64,000 bases of DNA from Streptomyces antibioticus (GTDB taxonomy: Bacteria; Actinomycetota; Actinomycetes; Streptomycetales; Streptomycetaceae), in the NCBI RefSeq assembly GCF_001514065.1, contig NZ_KQ948422.1:1178001-1242000 (forward strand). The letters are read 5' to 3'. Shown piece after piece: positions 41,612 through 49,340 of this stretch; position 1 is the first letter of the stretch; each line of letters begins with the position of its first letter. Made by a program: the position numbers and the translations under genes. Below the pieces are notes generated by a model, which was not told the origin of the DNA, ran no database searches, and saw only the letters and a list, made by a program, of their open reading frames with translations.

Positions 41612-44600
41612 CACTCGTTCAGGAACCGAGGGCGGCCCTCACCGCCCTCGCCGACTCGACCGTGCCGTACCTGCTGGGCGTACGGCACCACAGCCCGGCG
41701 CTGGCCGCCGCGGTGCCCGCCCTGCTGGACGTCTCCGGCGCCGAGGTCGTGTGCGTGGAGCTGCCGGCCGACTTCCAGCCGTGGCTGACCCATCTGGGTG
41801 CGCCGGGCACCGTCGCCCCGGTCGCGCTGGCCGGGGCCGGTGAGGGCGGGCGGCTCGGCTTCTACCCGTTCGCCGACTTCTCGCCCGAACTCGCCGCGAT
41901 CCGCTGGGCCCGGGAGCGCGGGGTGGAGGTCGTGTGCTGCGACCTGCCGATGTCGGACCCGCGGTGGGCCGACACACCGGCCGGGGACCTGCGCACGCCG
42001 GCCGACCGGACGCCGACGGCGTTCGCGGCGGCGCTCACCGCGGCCGGTACGGGCCGCGACGGCGACGACATGTGGGACCGCAGCGTGGAGGTCCTCGCGC
42101 CGGGCTGCACCCCCGAGGCGGTCCGCCGCGCCGCCCTGTCCGTCGGCTGGGCGCTGCGCCGCGACGCCGAGTCCACGGGCCGGGTCCCCGCGGAGGACCT
42201 GGCGCGCGAGGCGTACATGCGCGAGACGATCACCCGCGCCGCGACCGGAGGGCGCCGGGTCGCGGCCGTCGTCGGCGCCTTCCACGCACCGGCGTTGACC
42301 GAAGGCGCCGCCGCAGGAGGCGAGCCGGCCGCCGGCGAGGCACTCCCCGCCGTCGTCACCTCCCTCGTCCCGTACGCCTTCGACCTGTTGGACTCGCGTT
42401 CCGGATACCCGGCCGGCATCCGCGACCCGCGCTGGCAGCAGGCGGTGTTCCTGGCCGCGGGCGATCCCGAGCGGCTGTACGAGGCCGCCGCTCGTGCGAT
42501 CACCGACGTGTGCCGTGAGTTGCGCGCGGGCGGACATGTCGCCGGCACCGGTGAGGCCCGGGAGACCCTGCGGGTGGCGGGTGACCTGGCCCGGCTGCGG
42601 AGGCTTGCCGCGCCCGGACGCGGCGAGGTGCTGGAGGCGCTGACGACCGTGATGGGCCAGGGTGAGCCCCTGGGCCGCGGCCGAGCGCTCGCCAAGGCGC
42701 TGGAGACGGTGCTGGTCGGCACGGACCGGGGCCGGGTCGCCCCGGGTACACCTCGCTCGGGGCTCGGACCGTCCGTCGAGGCCGAACTCGCCGCGCTGCG
42801 CCTTCCCGGCCCCGACGACCCCGCCGCGCGCGAGCTGCGGCTCGACCCGCTGCGCTCGGCCCTGGACGGCCGCCGCGAGATCCTTCTCCAGCGGCTCGCC
42901 GTCTGCGGCGCCGGGTACGGCGAACCGGTCCAGGTGTCCGGGACGGGCGACGCGTCCGCGCTCACCACCCGGTGGCGGCTGTCGTGGACCCCGGCCGTGC
43001 CCGTCCGCCTCGACCTGGCCGGTATCCGCGGTGTCACCGCGGCGCGCGCCGCCGAGGGCACCCTGCGCGAGAACTTCCGCAGGGAGTCGGCGGAGGGCGG
43101 CCCCACCAGCGCCCTCGTGCTCACGGGACTGCGCGACGCCGCCCGCTGCGACCTGCCCGCGCTGGTCGCGGAGCGCCTGGCGGACGCCGCCGAGGTACTC
43201 CCCGCCTGTGCCACCCTCCCCGAACTCCTCGCCGCCCTGGACCTGTTGGAGGCACTGCGGCGCGGTCATCTGCCCGGCACCACTCCCGAGGGCCGGCAGA
43301 CGGCGGCCGAACTCGCCGCCGAACTGCTGGAGTCGGCGGTACGGTCCCTGCCGGGCCTCGCGGGCAGCGACGACCCCGAGGAGACGGGTGCCCTCATCGC
43401 CCTCGCCTCCCGGGCCGGCGAACACCGCCTCGGGCTGCGCATGGACGACGCCCTGAGCGACCTCGCACGCACCGGTTCCCCGCTCGTCCAGGGCGCCGCG
43501 CTCGCCGCCCGCGTCCTGCTCGACCTCGACGACGCGGACACCCTCGGCTCCCGCGCCGCGGGCTGGATCGGCACCGCCACCGGCCCTGACCAGCGGCATG
43601 CCCTCAGCCGCCGTCTCACCGGCCTGCTCGGCGGAGCCGCTCCGCTGCTGCAGTCCGCGCCGACCGCCCTCGACCCCCTGCTCGACCGGATCGACGCCCT
43701 CTCCGACCAGGGGTTCCTCGGCAGACTGCCCGCCCTGCGCGGGGGGTTCGACACCCTCAGCCCGGCCGGCCGCCACCGGCTCCTCGACACGGTCACCGAG
43801 CGCCTGGGCGACCGTCTCGACCTCTCGCTCGGCGCCTCGCCGCAGCTGCTCGCGCTGTGGACGGCCGCCGACGCGGCGGGCCGGGCGGCGGTCGAGTCCC
43901 TGCGCCCCCCGCTGGGCACGAGCCTGCCCGCGGCCCAGGACACACCGGCGCCCAAGGCCCCCGACACCCCGGCCCCACCTTCCTCCGAGGAACATCCCAC
44001 CTCAGCTCTCCACCTCACCCCCACCGACCGCTGGCGCCTTCTCCTCGGTCGCGAGAGCGAGAAACTCCCGCAGAACGCCCGCCGTTACGCGCACGCGCTC
44101 GACGAGCTGTACGGCACCGGCCGGGGCGAGGGCTCCGCCGACCTGGGCCGTGAGGGCGGGCAGGGGGGCGGACAGGACGCGTCCTTCCCGACCGCCCGCG
44201 AGTGGGCCGAGGAACTCGACGCGCTGTTCGGCGCCGACGTCCGCGAGGAGGTCCTCGCCCGGGCCGCCGACCAGGGCCGCGCGGACGTACTCACCGAGCT
44301 CGACCCGAAGGCGGTCCGCCCCTCGGTCGACCTGCTGACGTCCGTGTTGAATCTGGCCGGCGGGATGCCCGAGCAGCAACTGGCCCGGCTGCGCCCGCTG
44401 GTGCGCCGCCTCGTCGACGAACTGGCCAAGGAGCTGGCCACCAAGCTGCGCCCGGCACTCACCGGCCTGGCCACACCCCGTCCGACGCGCCGCCCGGGCG
44501 GCCGCATCGACCTGCCGCGCACCCTGCGGGCCAACCTCGCCCACACCCGCAGGACCGAGGACGGCCGCACCCTGGTCGTCCCGGAACGGCCGGTGTTTAG

Positions 44601-45129
44601 CACCCGGTCCCGCAGGGAGGCGGACTGGCGGCTGATCCTGGTGGTCGACGTGTCCGGGTCGATGGAGGCGTCGGTCGTCTGGTCGGCGCTCACCGCGGCC
44701 GTCCTCGGCGGAGTGCCCACGCTCAGCACGCACTTCCTCGCCTTCTCCACGGAGGTGATCGACCTGACGGACCGCGTCGACGACCCGCTGTCGCTGCTGC
44801 TGGAGGTCCGGGTCGGCGGCGGCACGCACATCGCGGCCGGTCTGGCACACGCCCGGTCCCTGGTGACCGTGCCCAGCCGGACCCTCGTGGTGGTGGTGAG
44901 CGACTTCGAGGAGGGGTATCCGCTCGGCGGACTCCTCGGCGAGGTGCGCGCCCTCGCGAGCTCCGGGGTGCATCTGATGGGCTGCGCCGCCCTGGACGAC
45001 ACCGGCACCCCGCGCTACTCGGTCCCTGTAGCCCAGCAGCTGGTCGCGGCCGGGATGCCGGTCGCCGCCCTCAGTCCCCTGGCCCTCGCCCGCTGGGTGG
45101 GGGACCGTCTCCGCGGAGAGGCCCGATGA
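41608..45129 (+). CDS. DUF5682-vWA fusion protein (YehM-YehP-like)
   Basis: The 1173-residue protein joins two parts that are separate in E. coli (YehM and YehP). The N-terminal DUF5682 part (about 1-770) starts with YLLGVRHHSPALAAAVPALLD and VVCVELPADFQPWL, a pattern of the ChaN/EreA/TraB-like fold. A charged Pro/Gly-rich linker region (about 770-860) follows. The C-terminal vWA domain (about 1008-1173) has an intact metal site: DVSGS (D1014), GGGTH (near 1070) and VVSDFEEG (near 1097). It overlaps MoxR by 4 bp at the start and the SWIM gene by 4 bp at the end. The vWA domain likely docks the MoxR ATPase; the enzymatic role of DUF5682 is unknown. Confidence 0.85.
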   Translation: MTLVQEPRAALTALADSTVPYLLGVRHHSPALAAAVPALLDVSGAEVVCVELPADFQPWLTHLGAPGTVAPVALAGAGEGGRLGFYPFADFSPELAAIRWARERGVEVVCCDLPMSDPRWADTPAGDLRTPADRTPTAFAAALTAAGTGRDGDDMWDRSVEVLAPGCTPEAVRRAALSVGWALRRDAESTGRVPAEDLAREAYMRETITRAATGGRRVAAVVGAFHAPALTEGAAAGGEPAAGEALPAVVTSLVPYAFDLLDSRSGYPAGIRDPRWQQAVFLAAGDPERLYEAAARAITDVCRELRAGGHVAGTGEARETLRVAGDLARLRRLAAPGRGEVLEALTTVMGQGEPLGRGRALAKALETVLVGTDRGRVAPGTPRSGLGPSVEAELAALRLPGPDDPAARELRLDPLRSALDGRREILLQRLAVCGAGYGEPVQVSGTGDASALTTRWRLSWTPAVPVRLDLAGIRGVTAARAAEGTLRENFRRESAEGGPTSALVLTGLRDAARCDLPALVAERLADAAEVLPACATLPELLAALDLLEALRRGHLPGTTPEGRQTAAELAAELLESAVRSLPGLAGSDDPEETGALIALASRAGEHRLGLRMDDALSDLARTGSPLVQGAALAARVLLDLDDADTLGSRAAGWIGTATGPDQRHALSRRLTGLLGGAAPLLQSAPTALDPLLDRIDALSDQGFLGRLPALRGGFDTLSPAGRHRLLDTVTERLGDRLDLSLGASPQLLALWTAADAAGRAAVESLRPPLGTSLPAAQDTPAPKAPDTPAPPSSEEHPTSALHLTPTDRWRLLLGRESEKLPQNARRYAHALDELYGTGRGEGSADLGREGGQGGGQDASFPTAREWAEELDALFGADVREEVLARAADQGRADVLTELDPKAVRPSVDLLTSVLNLAGGMPEQQLARLRPLVRRLVDELAKELATKLRPALTGLATPRPTRRPGGRIDLPRTLRANLAHTRRTEDGRTLVVPERPVFSTRSRREADWRLILVVDVSGSMEASVVWSALTAAVLGGVPTLSTHFLAFSTEVIDLTDRVDDPLSLLLEVRVGGGTHIAAGLAHARSLVTVPSRTLVVVVSDFEEGYPLGGLLGEVRALASSGVHLMGCAALDDTGTPRYSVPVAQQLVAAGMPVAALSPLALARWVGDRLRGEAR

Positions 45130-46991
45130 ACGCCGAACTTCCTCCCGTGGCGCCCGAGCTGGTCGCCGCCGCCGTGGAGCAGCTGACGTCCCGGCTGCGC
45201 AAGAAGCTGGACGCCACGATCGAGACGTACGCGACGCTGCCCGTCACCGTCGACGGCGCCGTACGGCGGGTGCGGTGCGGTGAGGACGCCGAGGTCACGC
45301 TCACGCCCGGGCCGTCCGGCGTGGTCACGGACGCCGGTCAGGCCGAGTGCAGCTGTCTGCTCGCGCCCCGGTGCCTGCATCGCACGGCGGTGCTGGGCGC
45401 CGCTCCCGTGGCCGACGCGGACACGGTCGTCGAGACGCCGGTTCCCTCGTCCCGGAACGCGTCCGATGACGCGCCGGAGCCGGCGACTCCGGAGCAGGAC
45501 ATGGACGCCGGACAGCCGAACGCCGGGCCGACCCCCGCGCAGGTGGCCGCCGCGGCCGGGCTGTGGCGAGCGGCGGCCGCGCTGCTGGCGGCCGGGATCC
45601 CGGGCGCGGGTGCCGTACCGCAGGCCGAACTGCTGCGGGCGGCGCACACCGCCCGGCTCGCCGGGCTGCACCGGCCGGAGGCGGCGGCCCTGCGGGTGGT
45701 ACGTGCCGTACGTGCCGCCCGCGCCCGGCACGACGGTCATCGCCTGGCCGACCTGGTGGCGGCGTTGCGTGAACTGCTCCTCACCAGCGGCCTGTTGGCC
45801 GCCTCCGACCCGGACCCGGCCCTGGTCGGCACCGCGCGGCGCGGCTACCGGCCGGGCGGCGGTCTGCGCGTCCACGGGGTGTGCCGGGAGCCGGTGATCT
45901 CGGCCACCGGCTACGGCGGGGTCGTCACCCATGTCCTCTCCGACGACGGGCGCTGGTTCTCGGTGGCCGACGTCAAACCCGGCGGACCGGCCCGGGCGCG
46001 GGGAGCCGCCACGGCCACCGTCGCTCTCGGCTCCGGCAGCGTCGATCACGCCCAGCTGTCCCGGGGCGGGCTGCTGATCTCGGGCGCGACGCTGTCCCCG
46101 GACGGTCGCCTCGGCGCCGGCAAGGGGGTGCGGGCCACCCCGGTGCCGGGCCTGTCCTGGACGTCGGGACCGCTCGCCGCCCTGTTCTCCCGCCCGTTGG
46201 CCGAGGCCGCGGTGGCACGGCTCGCGGTCGGCGCGGCGAGCGATCCTGAGCGGTCGGGGCAGGGCGCCGAGGAACTGATCGGCTGTGACGTCATCGTCGT
46301 AGGAGCGAACGAGGACCACCTGTTCGTACGGGAGTTGGCACCCGACGGGACGGACGGGGAAGGCCTGCTGCTCCGGCTCGTTCCCGCCAACGGCCACCCC
46401 GGTCTGGCGCACGCGGCGAACTTCCGCAGGCTGGCCGCGCGGCCGGGGCTGCGGCTGCGTGTGGTGGGGCGCCTCGATCCCGACCGGGCCGCAACGCTCC
46501 GTCCGCTGGCGGTCGGACCGCTGCCGGACGGCACGGCGACCCTGCGGCTGCCCGCCGAGTGGGCCGGGCACGCCGATCTGGGCTACGACCGCCTCGAAGG
46601 CGCGCATTTCCCGCCCGCCGAGGAACTGCCGGCGGTGACCGGGGTGACCGCGCCGCCGGACCCGGTGACCGCGGCACCGCTGTGGCGGCTGCGGCGCCTG
46701 GTCGAGGTGGCGGTGTCCGGAGGCCGGCGCGCCGCCGCCGAACCCGCTCGTGACGGCGACCGGGCCGCGGGGGCCGCGGCCCTGCGGCGCAGCGGCTTCC
46801 GGACGGCCGCGGACCTGGCGGAGGCGCTGGCCGCGGAGGCCGACCGCCGGAGCCGCGATGTGTTCGGGCGGACACAGCAGGCCGATCCGGACGGGTACGC
46901 GCGGGCGTGGCTCGTCGCGGCCGTCTGTCTGTCCGGCACGGAACGGGCCCTGGTCGAGGCGACCTGGCGGCCGCAGGCCGTCCTGGCGTGA
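45126..46991 (+). CDS. SWIM zinc-finger protein (YehQ-like)
   Basis: The 621-residue protein has a SWIM zinc finger CxCx5CxH at C75, C77, C83, H85 (CSCLLAPRCLH), preceded by the usual beta strands. The remaining 530 residues are helical and beta segments without other motifs I recognise, with a low-complexity Pro/Ala stretch around 100-140. SWIM domains bind nucleic acid or protein. E. coli YehQ is a SWIM protein encoded after the vWA gene, as here. The ATG overlaps the stop of the DUF5682-vWA gene. It closes the damage-promoter operon; after its stop a sigma-B-type promoter begins the next unit. Confidence 0.87.
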   Translation: MNAELPPVAPELVAAAVEQLTSRLRKKLDATIETYATLPVTVDGAVRRVRCGEDAEVTLTPGPSGVVTDAGQAECSCLLAPRCLHRTAVLGAAPVADADTVVETPVPSSRNASDDAPEPATPEQDMDAGQPNAGPTPAQVAAAAGLWRAAAALLAAGIPGAGAVPQAELLRAAHTARLAGLHRPEAAALRVVRAVRAARARHDGHRLADLVAALRELLLTSGLLAASDPDPALVGTARRGYRPGGGLRVHGVCREPVISATGYGGVVTHVLSDDGRWFSVADVKPGGPARARGAATATVALGSGSVDHAQLSRGGLLISGATLSPDGRLGAGKGVRATPVPGLSWTSGPLAALFSRPLAEAAVARLAVGAASDPERSGQGAEELIGCDVIVVGANEDHLFVRELAPDGTDGEGLLLRLVPANGHPGLAHAANFRRLAARPGLRLRVVGRLDPDRAATLRPLAVGPLPDGTATLRLPAEWAGHADLGYDRLEGAHFPPAEELPAVTGVTAPPDPVTAAPLWRLRRLVEVAVSGGRRAAAEPARDGDRAAGAAALRRSGFRTAADLAEALAAEADRRSRDVFGRTQQADPDGYARAWLVAAVCLSGTERALVEATWRPQAVLA

Positions 46992-47029
46992 TCACCCGGC
47001 CGCCGCTGTCCCCTGCGACGCCGCCGGTC

Positions 47030-47055
47030 GTGTCACCGGCCGTCGACAGGGGTAC
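47030..47055 (+). promoter_or_regulatory. Sigma-B-type stress promoter upstream of the small gene pair
   Basis: GTGT (47030-47033), 16 bp and GGGTAC (47050-47055) fit the Streptomyces sigma-B consensus GNNT-N14-16-GGGTAC. The small gene at 47094 starts 38 bp downstream. Confidence 0.55.
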
Positions 47056-47093
47056 CCGGCGGGTCGATCGCCACCCCGTCAGGAGTGATCACG

Positions 47094-47252
47094 ATGACCT
47101 ATCCGACCCCGTCACAGGCGGAGGGGGAACGGGAAGAGCCCGACCCGCAGGACACGGCCGACGGGCCGGCGCCCGAGCGTACGACGCCTTCGCAGGCGGA
47201 GGGCGACCACGACGACGGCCCGACCGACAGCCCCCAGGAGCGTGAGCCATGA
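47094..47252 (+). CDS. Small acidic protein with duplicated TPSQAEG motif
   Basis: A 52-residue protein starts at ATG 47094 behind AGGAGTGATCACG, and its stop overlaps the next ATG by 4 bp. It is highly acidic, without hydrophobic segments, and contains the motif TPSQAEG twice (near residues 5 and 31), each followed by an acidic run. I recognise no family. Coupling to a real DUF6480 gene and a good ribosome site support it being expressed. A sigma-B-type promoter lies 39 bp upstream, so it is probably stress-induced. Confidence 0.65.
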   Translation: MTYPTPSQAEGEREEPDPQDTADGPAPERTTPSQAEGDHDDGPTDSPQEREP

Positions 47253-47476
47253 CCAGCCCCGACCCCGAGCCCAGGCGGACGACGGGACTCGAACCCGGGG
47301 GCGGGGTGCCGCCCGGCGAGACACCTCCCGCCGAGTCCGGCACGTCCGGCATCTCCCACCCCGAGCCACCGGAACTGCGCAGGGCCTGGGGCCCCGTGCC
47401 GCTCGTCCTGATCATGCTGCTGGTGGCGCTGTTCGTGATCGGGCTGATCGGCATGGCCGTGGCCCTGATCGCCTAG
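47249..47476 (+). CDS. DUF6480 small membrane protein
   Basis: The 75-residue protein has a Pro/Glu/Gly-rich N-terminus with the family motif TTGLEPGGGVPPGETPPAES, then a single C-terminal membrane helix (PLVLIMLLVALFVIGLIGMAVALIA). DUF6480 proteins occur across streptomycetes; their role is unknown. The ATG overlaps the stop of the 52-residue gene. It is probably an inner-membrane single-pass protein of the stress response, given the sigma-B-type promoter upstream. Confidence 0.8.
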   Translation: MTSPDPEPRRTTGLEPGGGVPPGETPPAESGTSGISHPEPPELRRAWGPVPLVLIMLLVALFVIGLIGMAVALIA

Positions 47477-47497
47477 CCGGGCCGGAGCGACGCGTCC

Positions 47498-47522
47498 GTG
47501 TCGCGGACCGTGCGCCGGGTAC
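47498..47522 (+). promoter_or_regulatory. Second sigma-B-type promoter, upstream of the nucleotidyltransferase operon
   Basis: GTGT (47498-47501), 15 bp and GGGTAC (47517-47522) fit the sigma-B consensus again. The next gene starts 40 bp downstream, the same geometry as at 47030-47055. Confidence 0.55.
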
Positions 47523-47562
47523 TCGGGCGCTCTGGCGATGAAAGGTCAGTGAAGAAGGGGCA

Positions 47563-48291
47563 GTGATGACGCAGCACGGGGACGACACGGCCGGTCGGCG
47601 CAGCGATGTGGCCGAACTGCACCTGGCCTCGGAGGAACCGGAACCCCTCCTCGGCGGCGGCACGCTCGCGCACGACGCTCTCACCGACGACGCCGCCCTG
47701 GAGGAGCTCCCGGTCGACCGCAACCAGGCCATCCTGCGAGCGGCGAAACGGACCGGGGCGCTGCTGAAGCAGACGGGATTTCCGTTCGCCCTCGCCGGGA
47801 GCGTCGCCGTGTACGCGCACGGCGGCGTCCAGAACCTTCAGCACGACGTCGACTTCTGCATCCGCCCCGAGGACGCCGAAGCCGTCGCTGAGGCCCTGCG
47901 GGCAGCCGGTCTGCCGGTGCGCAGGCCGCCCGAGGACTGGCTGCTGAAGGCCACCTGTCTCGGTCAGCAGGTCGACCTCATCTTCGAGCTGGCCCACCAG
48001 CCCGTCACCACGGAGCTGCTGGGACGCGCCCAGAACCTGTCGGTGGACTCCGTGCACATGCCGGTCCTGTCCCCGACCGACCTCATCCGCAGCCTGATGG
48101 CGGCCTTCTCCGAACACCACTGCGACTTCGGTGCGGTGCTGCCGATCGCCCGCACCCTGCGCGAGAAGATCGACTGGGACGACGTACGCCGCACCTGCGC
48201 GGGCGCCCCGATGCCCGACGCCTTCCTCTACTTCCTGGAACGGCTGGACGTCATCCCACCGCAGCAGCCGCGCGCGGAGGCGTCCCGATGA
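47563..48291 (+). CDS. Nucleotidyltransferase-fold protein
   Basis: The 242-residue protein contains a minimal nucleotidyltransferase motif: FALAGSVAVYAHGG (the GS helix turn) and LQHDVDFCI (D-x-D metal ligands), followed by PEDAEAVAEALRAAGLPVRR, LGQQVDLIFEL (third acidic residue) and LSPTDLIRSLMAAF. This is the layout of AbiEii/MNT-like transferases, which add nucleotides to RNA or protein. The start is GTG 47563 or ATG 47566. The stop overlaps the BON-like gene. The association with a BON-like protein and a phosphoesterase under a stress promoter is unusual; no toxin-antitoxin partner is recognised. Confidence 0.78.
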   Translation: MMTQHGDDTAGRRSDVAELHLASEEPEPLLGGGTLAHDALTDDAALEELPVDRNQAILRAAKRTGALLKQTGFPFALAGSVAVYAHGGVQNLQHDVDFCIRPEDAEAVAEALRAAGLPVRRPPEDWLLKATCLGQQVDLIFELAHQPVTTELLGRAQNLSVDSVHMPVLSPTDLIRSLMAAFSEHHCDFGAVLPIARTLREKIDWDDVRRTCAGAPMPDAFLYFLERLDVIPPQQPRAEASR

Positions 48292-48545
48292 CCGGCCCCG
48301 CCGGGAACATCGAGTACCGCGTCGCCCACCTCCGCGAGCGGCTCGCCGCCGAGGAACTCGGCGAACTGGGCGTACGCGTGGAGGTGCGCGGCCAGGCGGT
48401 CGTGATCACCGGCACGGTTCCCTCGGCCGAGTGCCGGGACATCCTGCTGCGCACCGCCCGCGAGGAGCTGGCCGACCTCGCCGTCCACAGCGATGTCGTG
48501 GTCGCCGAGAACACCTCACCCGATCATGCGGAGGAGCTGCCGTGA
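48288..48545 (+). CDS. Small BON-like domain protein
   Basis: The 85-residue protein has an alpha-beta pattern like the BON domain (VRVEVRGQAVVITGTVPSAECRDILLRTAREE, then SDVVVAEN), i.e. V-x-V-x-G-x-V-x-L-x-G-x-V. It has no signal peptide, so it would act in the cytoplasm. BON domains usually bind membranes or oligomerise. It overlaps both neighbours by 4 bp, so it is a co-translated part of the three-gene unit. BON assignment is by pattern only. Confidence 0.65.
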   Translation: MTGPAGNIEYRVAHLRERLAAEELGELGVRVEVRGQAVVITGTVPSAECRDILLRTAREELADLAVHSDVVVAENTSPDHAEELP

Positions 48546-49288
48546 TCCGCGTCGCCGCCGTCGGTGACATCCATATGGGTGCCGAGAGCCAGGGGGTGCT
48601 GCGGCCCGCGTTCGACACCCTGCCGGACTGCGCCGACCTGCTCCTGCTCGCCGGGGACCTCACCCGGCACGGCACACCCGAGGAAGCCCGTGTCGTGGCA
48701 CGGGAGGTGAAGGGGCTGGCGGTGCCGGTGGTGGCCGTACTCGGCAACCACGACCACCATGACGACCAGCCCGAGAAGGTCACCGGCATCCTCCAGGACG
48801 CCGATGTGACCGTCCTGGAGGGCCAGTCCACCGTCCTGGACTGCGCGGGGACGCGCGTCGGCGTGGCCGGGACCAAGGGGTTCGGCGGCGGATTCGTGGG
48901 GCGCAGTGCGGGCGAGTTCGGGGAGCCGCTGATGAAGGAGTTCGTCCGCTACTCCCGGCGCTGCGCCGACGGCCTGCGCGGGGCGCTGGACGAGCTGCGG
49001 GAGCGGGACTGCGAGGCGCGGATCGCGCTCACCCACTTCTCCCCGGTGGCCGACACCCTCGCCGGTGAACCGCTGGAGATCTACCCCTTCCTCGGCAGCT
49101 ACCTCCTGGCCGAGGCGATCGACACCGGCGGCGCCGACCTCTCCGTCCACGGCCACGCCCACATGGGCACCGAGCACGGGATGACGGCGGGTGGCGTACG
49201 GGTCCGCAACGTCGCCCAGCCGGTGATCCGCCGGGCGTTCAACGTGTACCAGCTGCACACCGCGGACGAGGGGGCGGCGCGGGTGTAG
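48542..49288 (+). CDS. Calcineurin-like metallophosphoesterase
   Basis: The 248-residue enzyme carries the metallophosphoesterase set: GDIHMG (D-x-H), LLLAGDLTRHG (GD), VLGNHDHHD (GNHD), ALTHFSPV and VHGHAH (GHxH). It should hydrolyse a phosphoester in the cytoplasm with two metals. The GTG start overlaps the BON-like gene stop. The pairing with a nucleotidyltransferase upstream suggests opposing activities on one substrate, which is inference from adjacency. Confidence 0.88.
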   Translation: MIRVAAVGDIHMGAESQGVLRPAFDTLPDCADLLLLAGDLTRHGTPEEARVVAREVKGLAVPVVAVLGNHDHHDDQPEKVTGILQDADVTVLEGQSTVLDCAGTRVGVAGTKGFGGGFVGRSAGEFGEPLMKEFVRYSRRCADGLRGALDELRERDCEARIALTHFSPVADTLAGEPLEIYPFLGSYLLAEAIDTGGADLSVHGHAHMGTEHGMTAGGVRVRNVAQPVIRRAFNVYQLHTADEGAARV

Positions 49289-49340
49289 CCCGGGCCCTCA
49301 CCGCACGGCCGCCCCACGGAACCGCATTCCGCATCGCTTC

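Noticed and set aside
41524-43995. An 823-codon open frame antisense to the DUF5682-vWA gene
   Set aside because: Gly/Arg/Gln-rich shadow without motifs; the sense protein is well supported.
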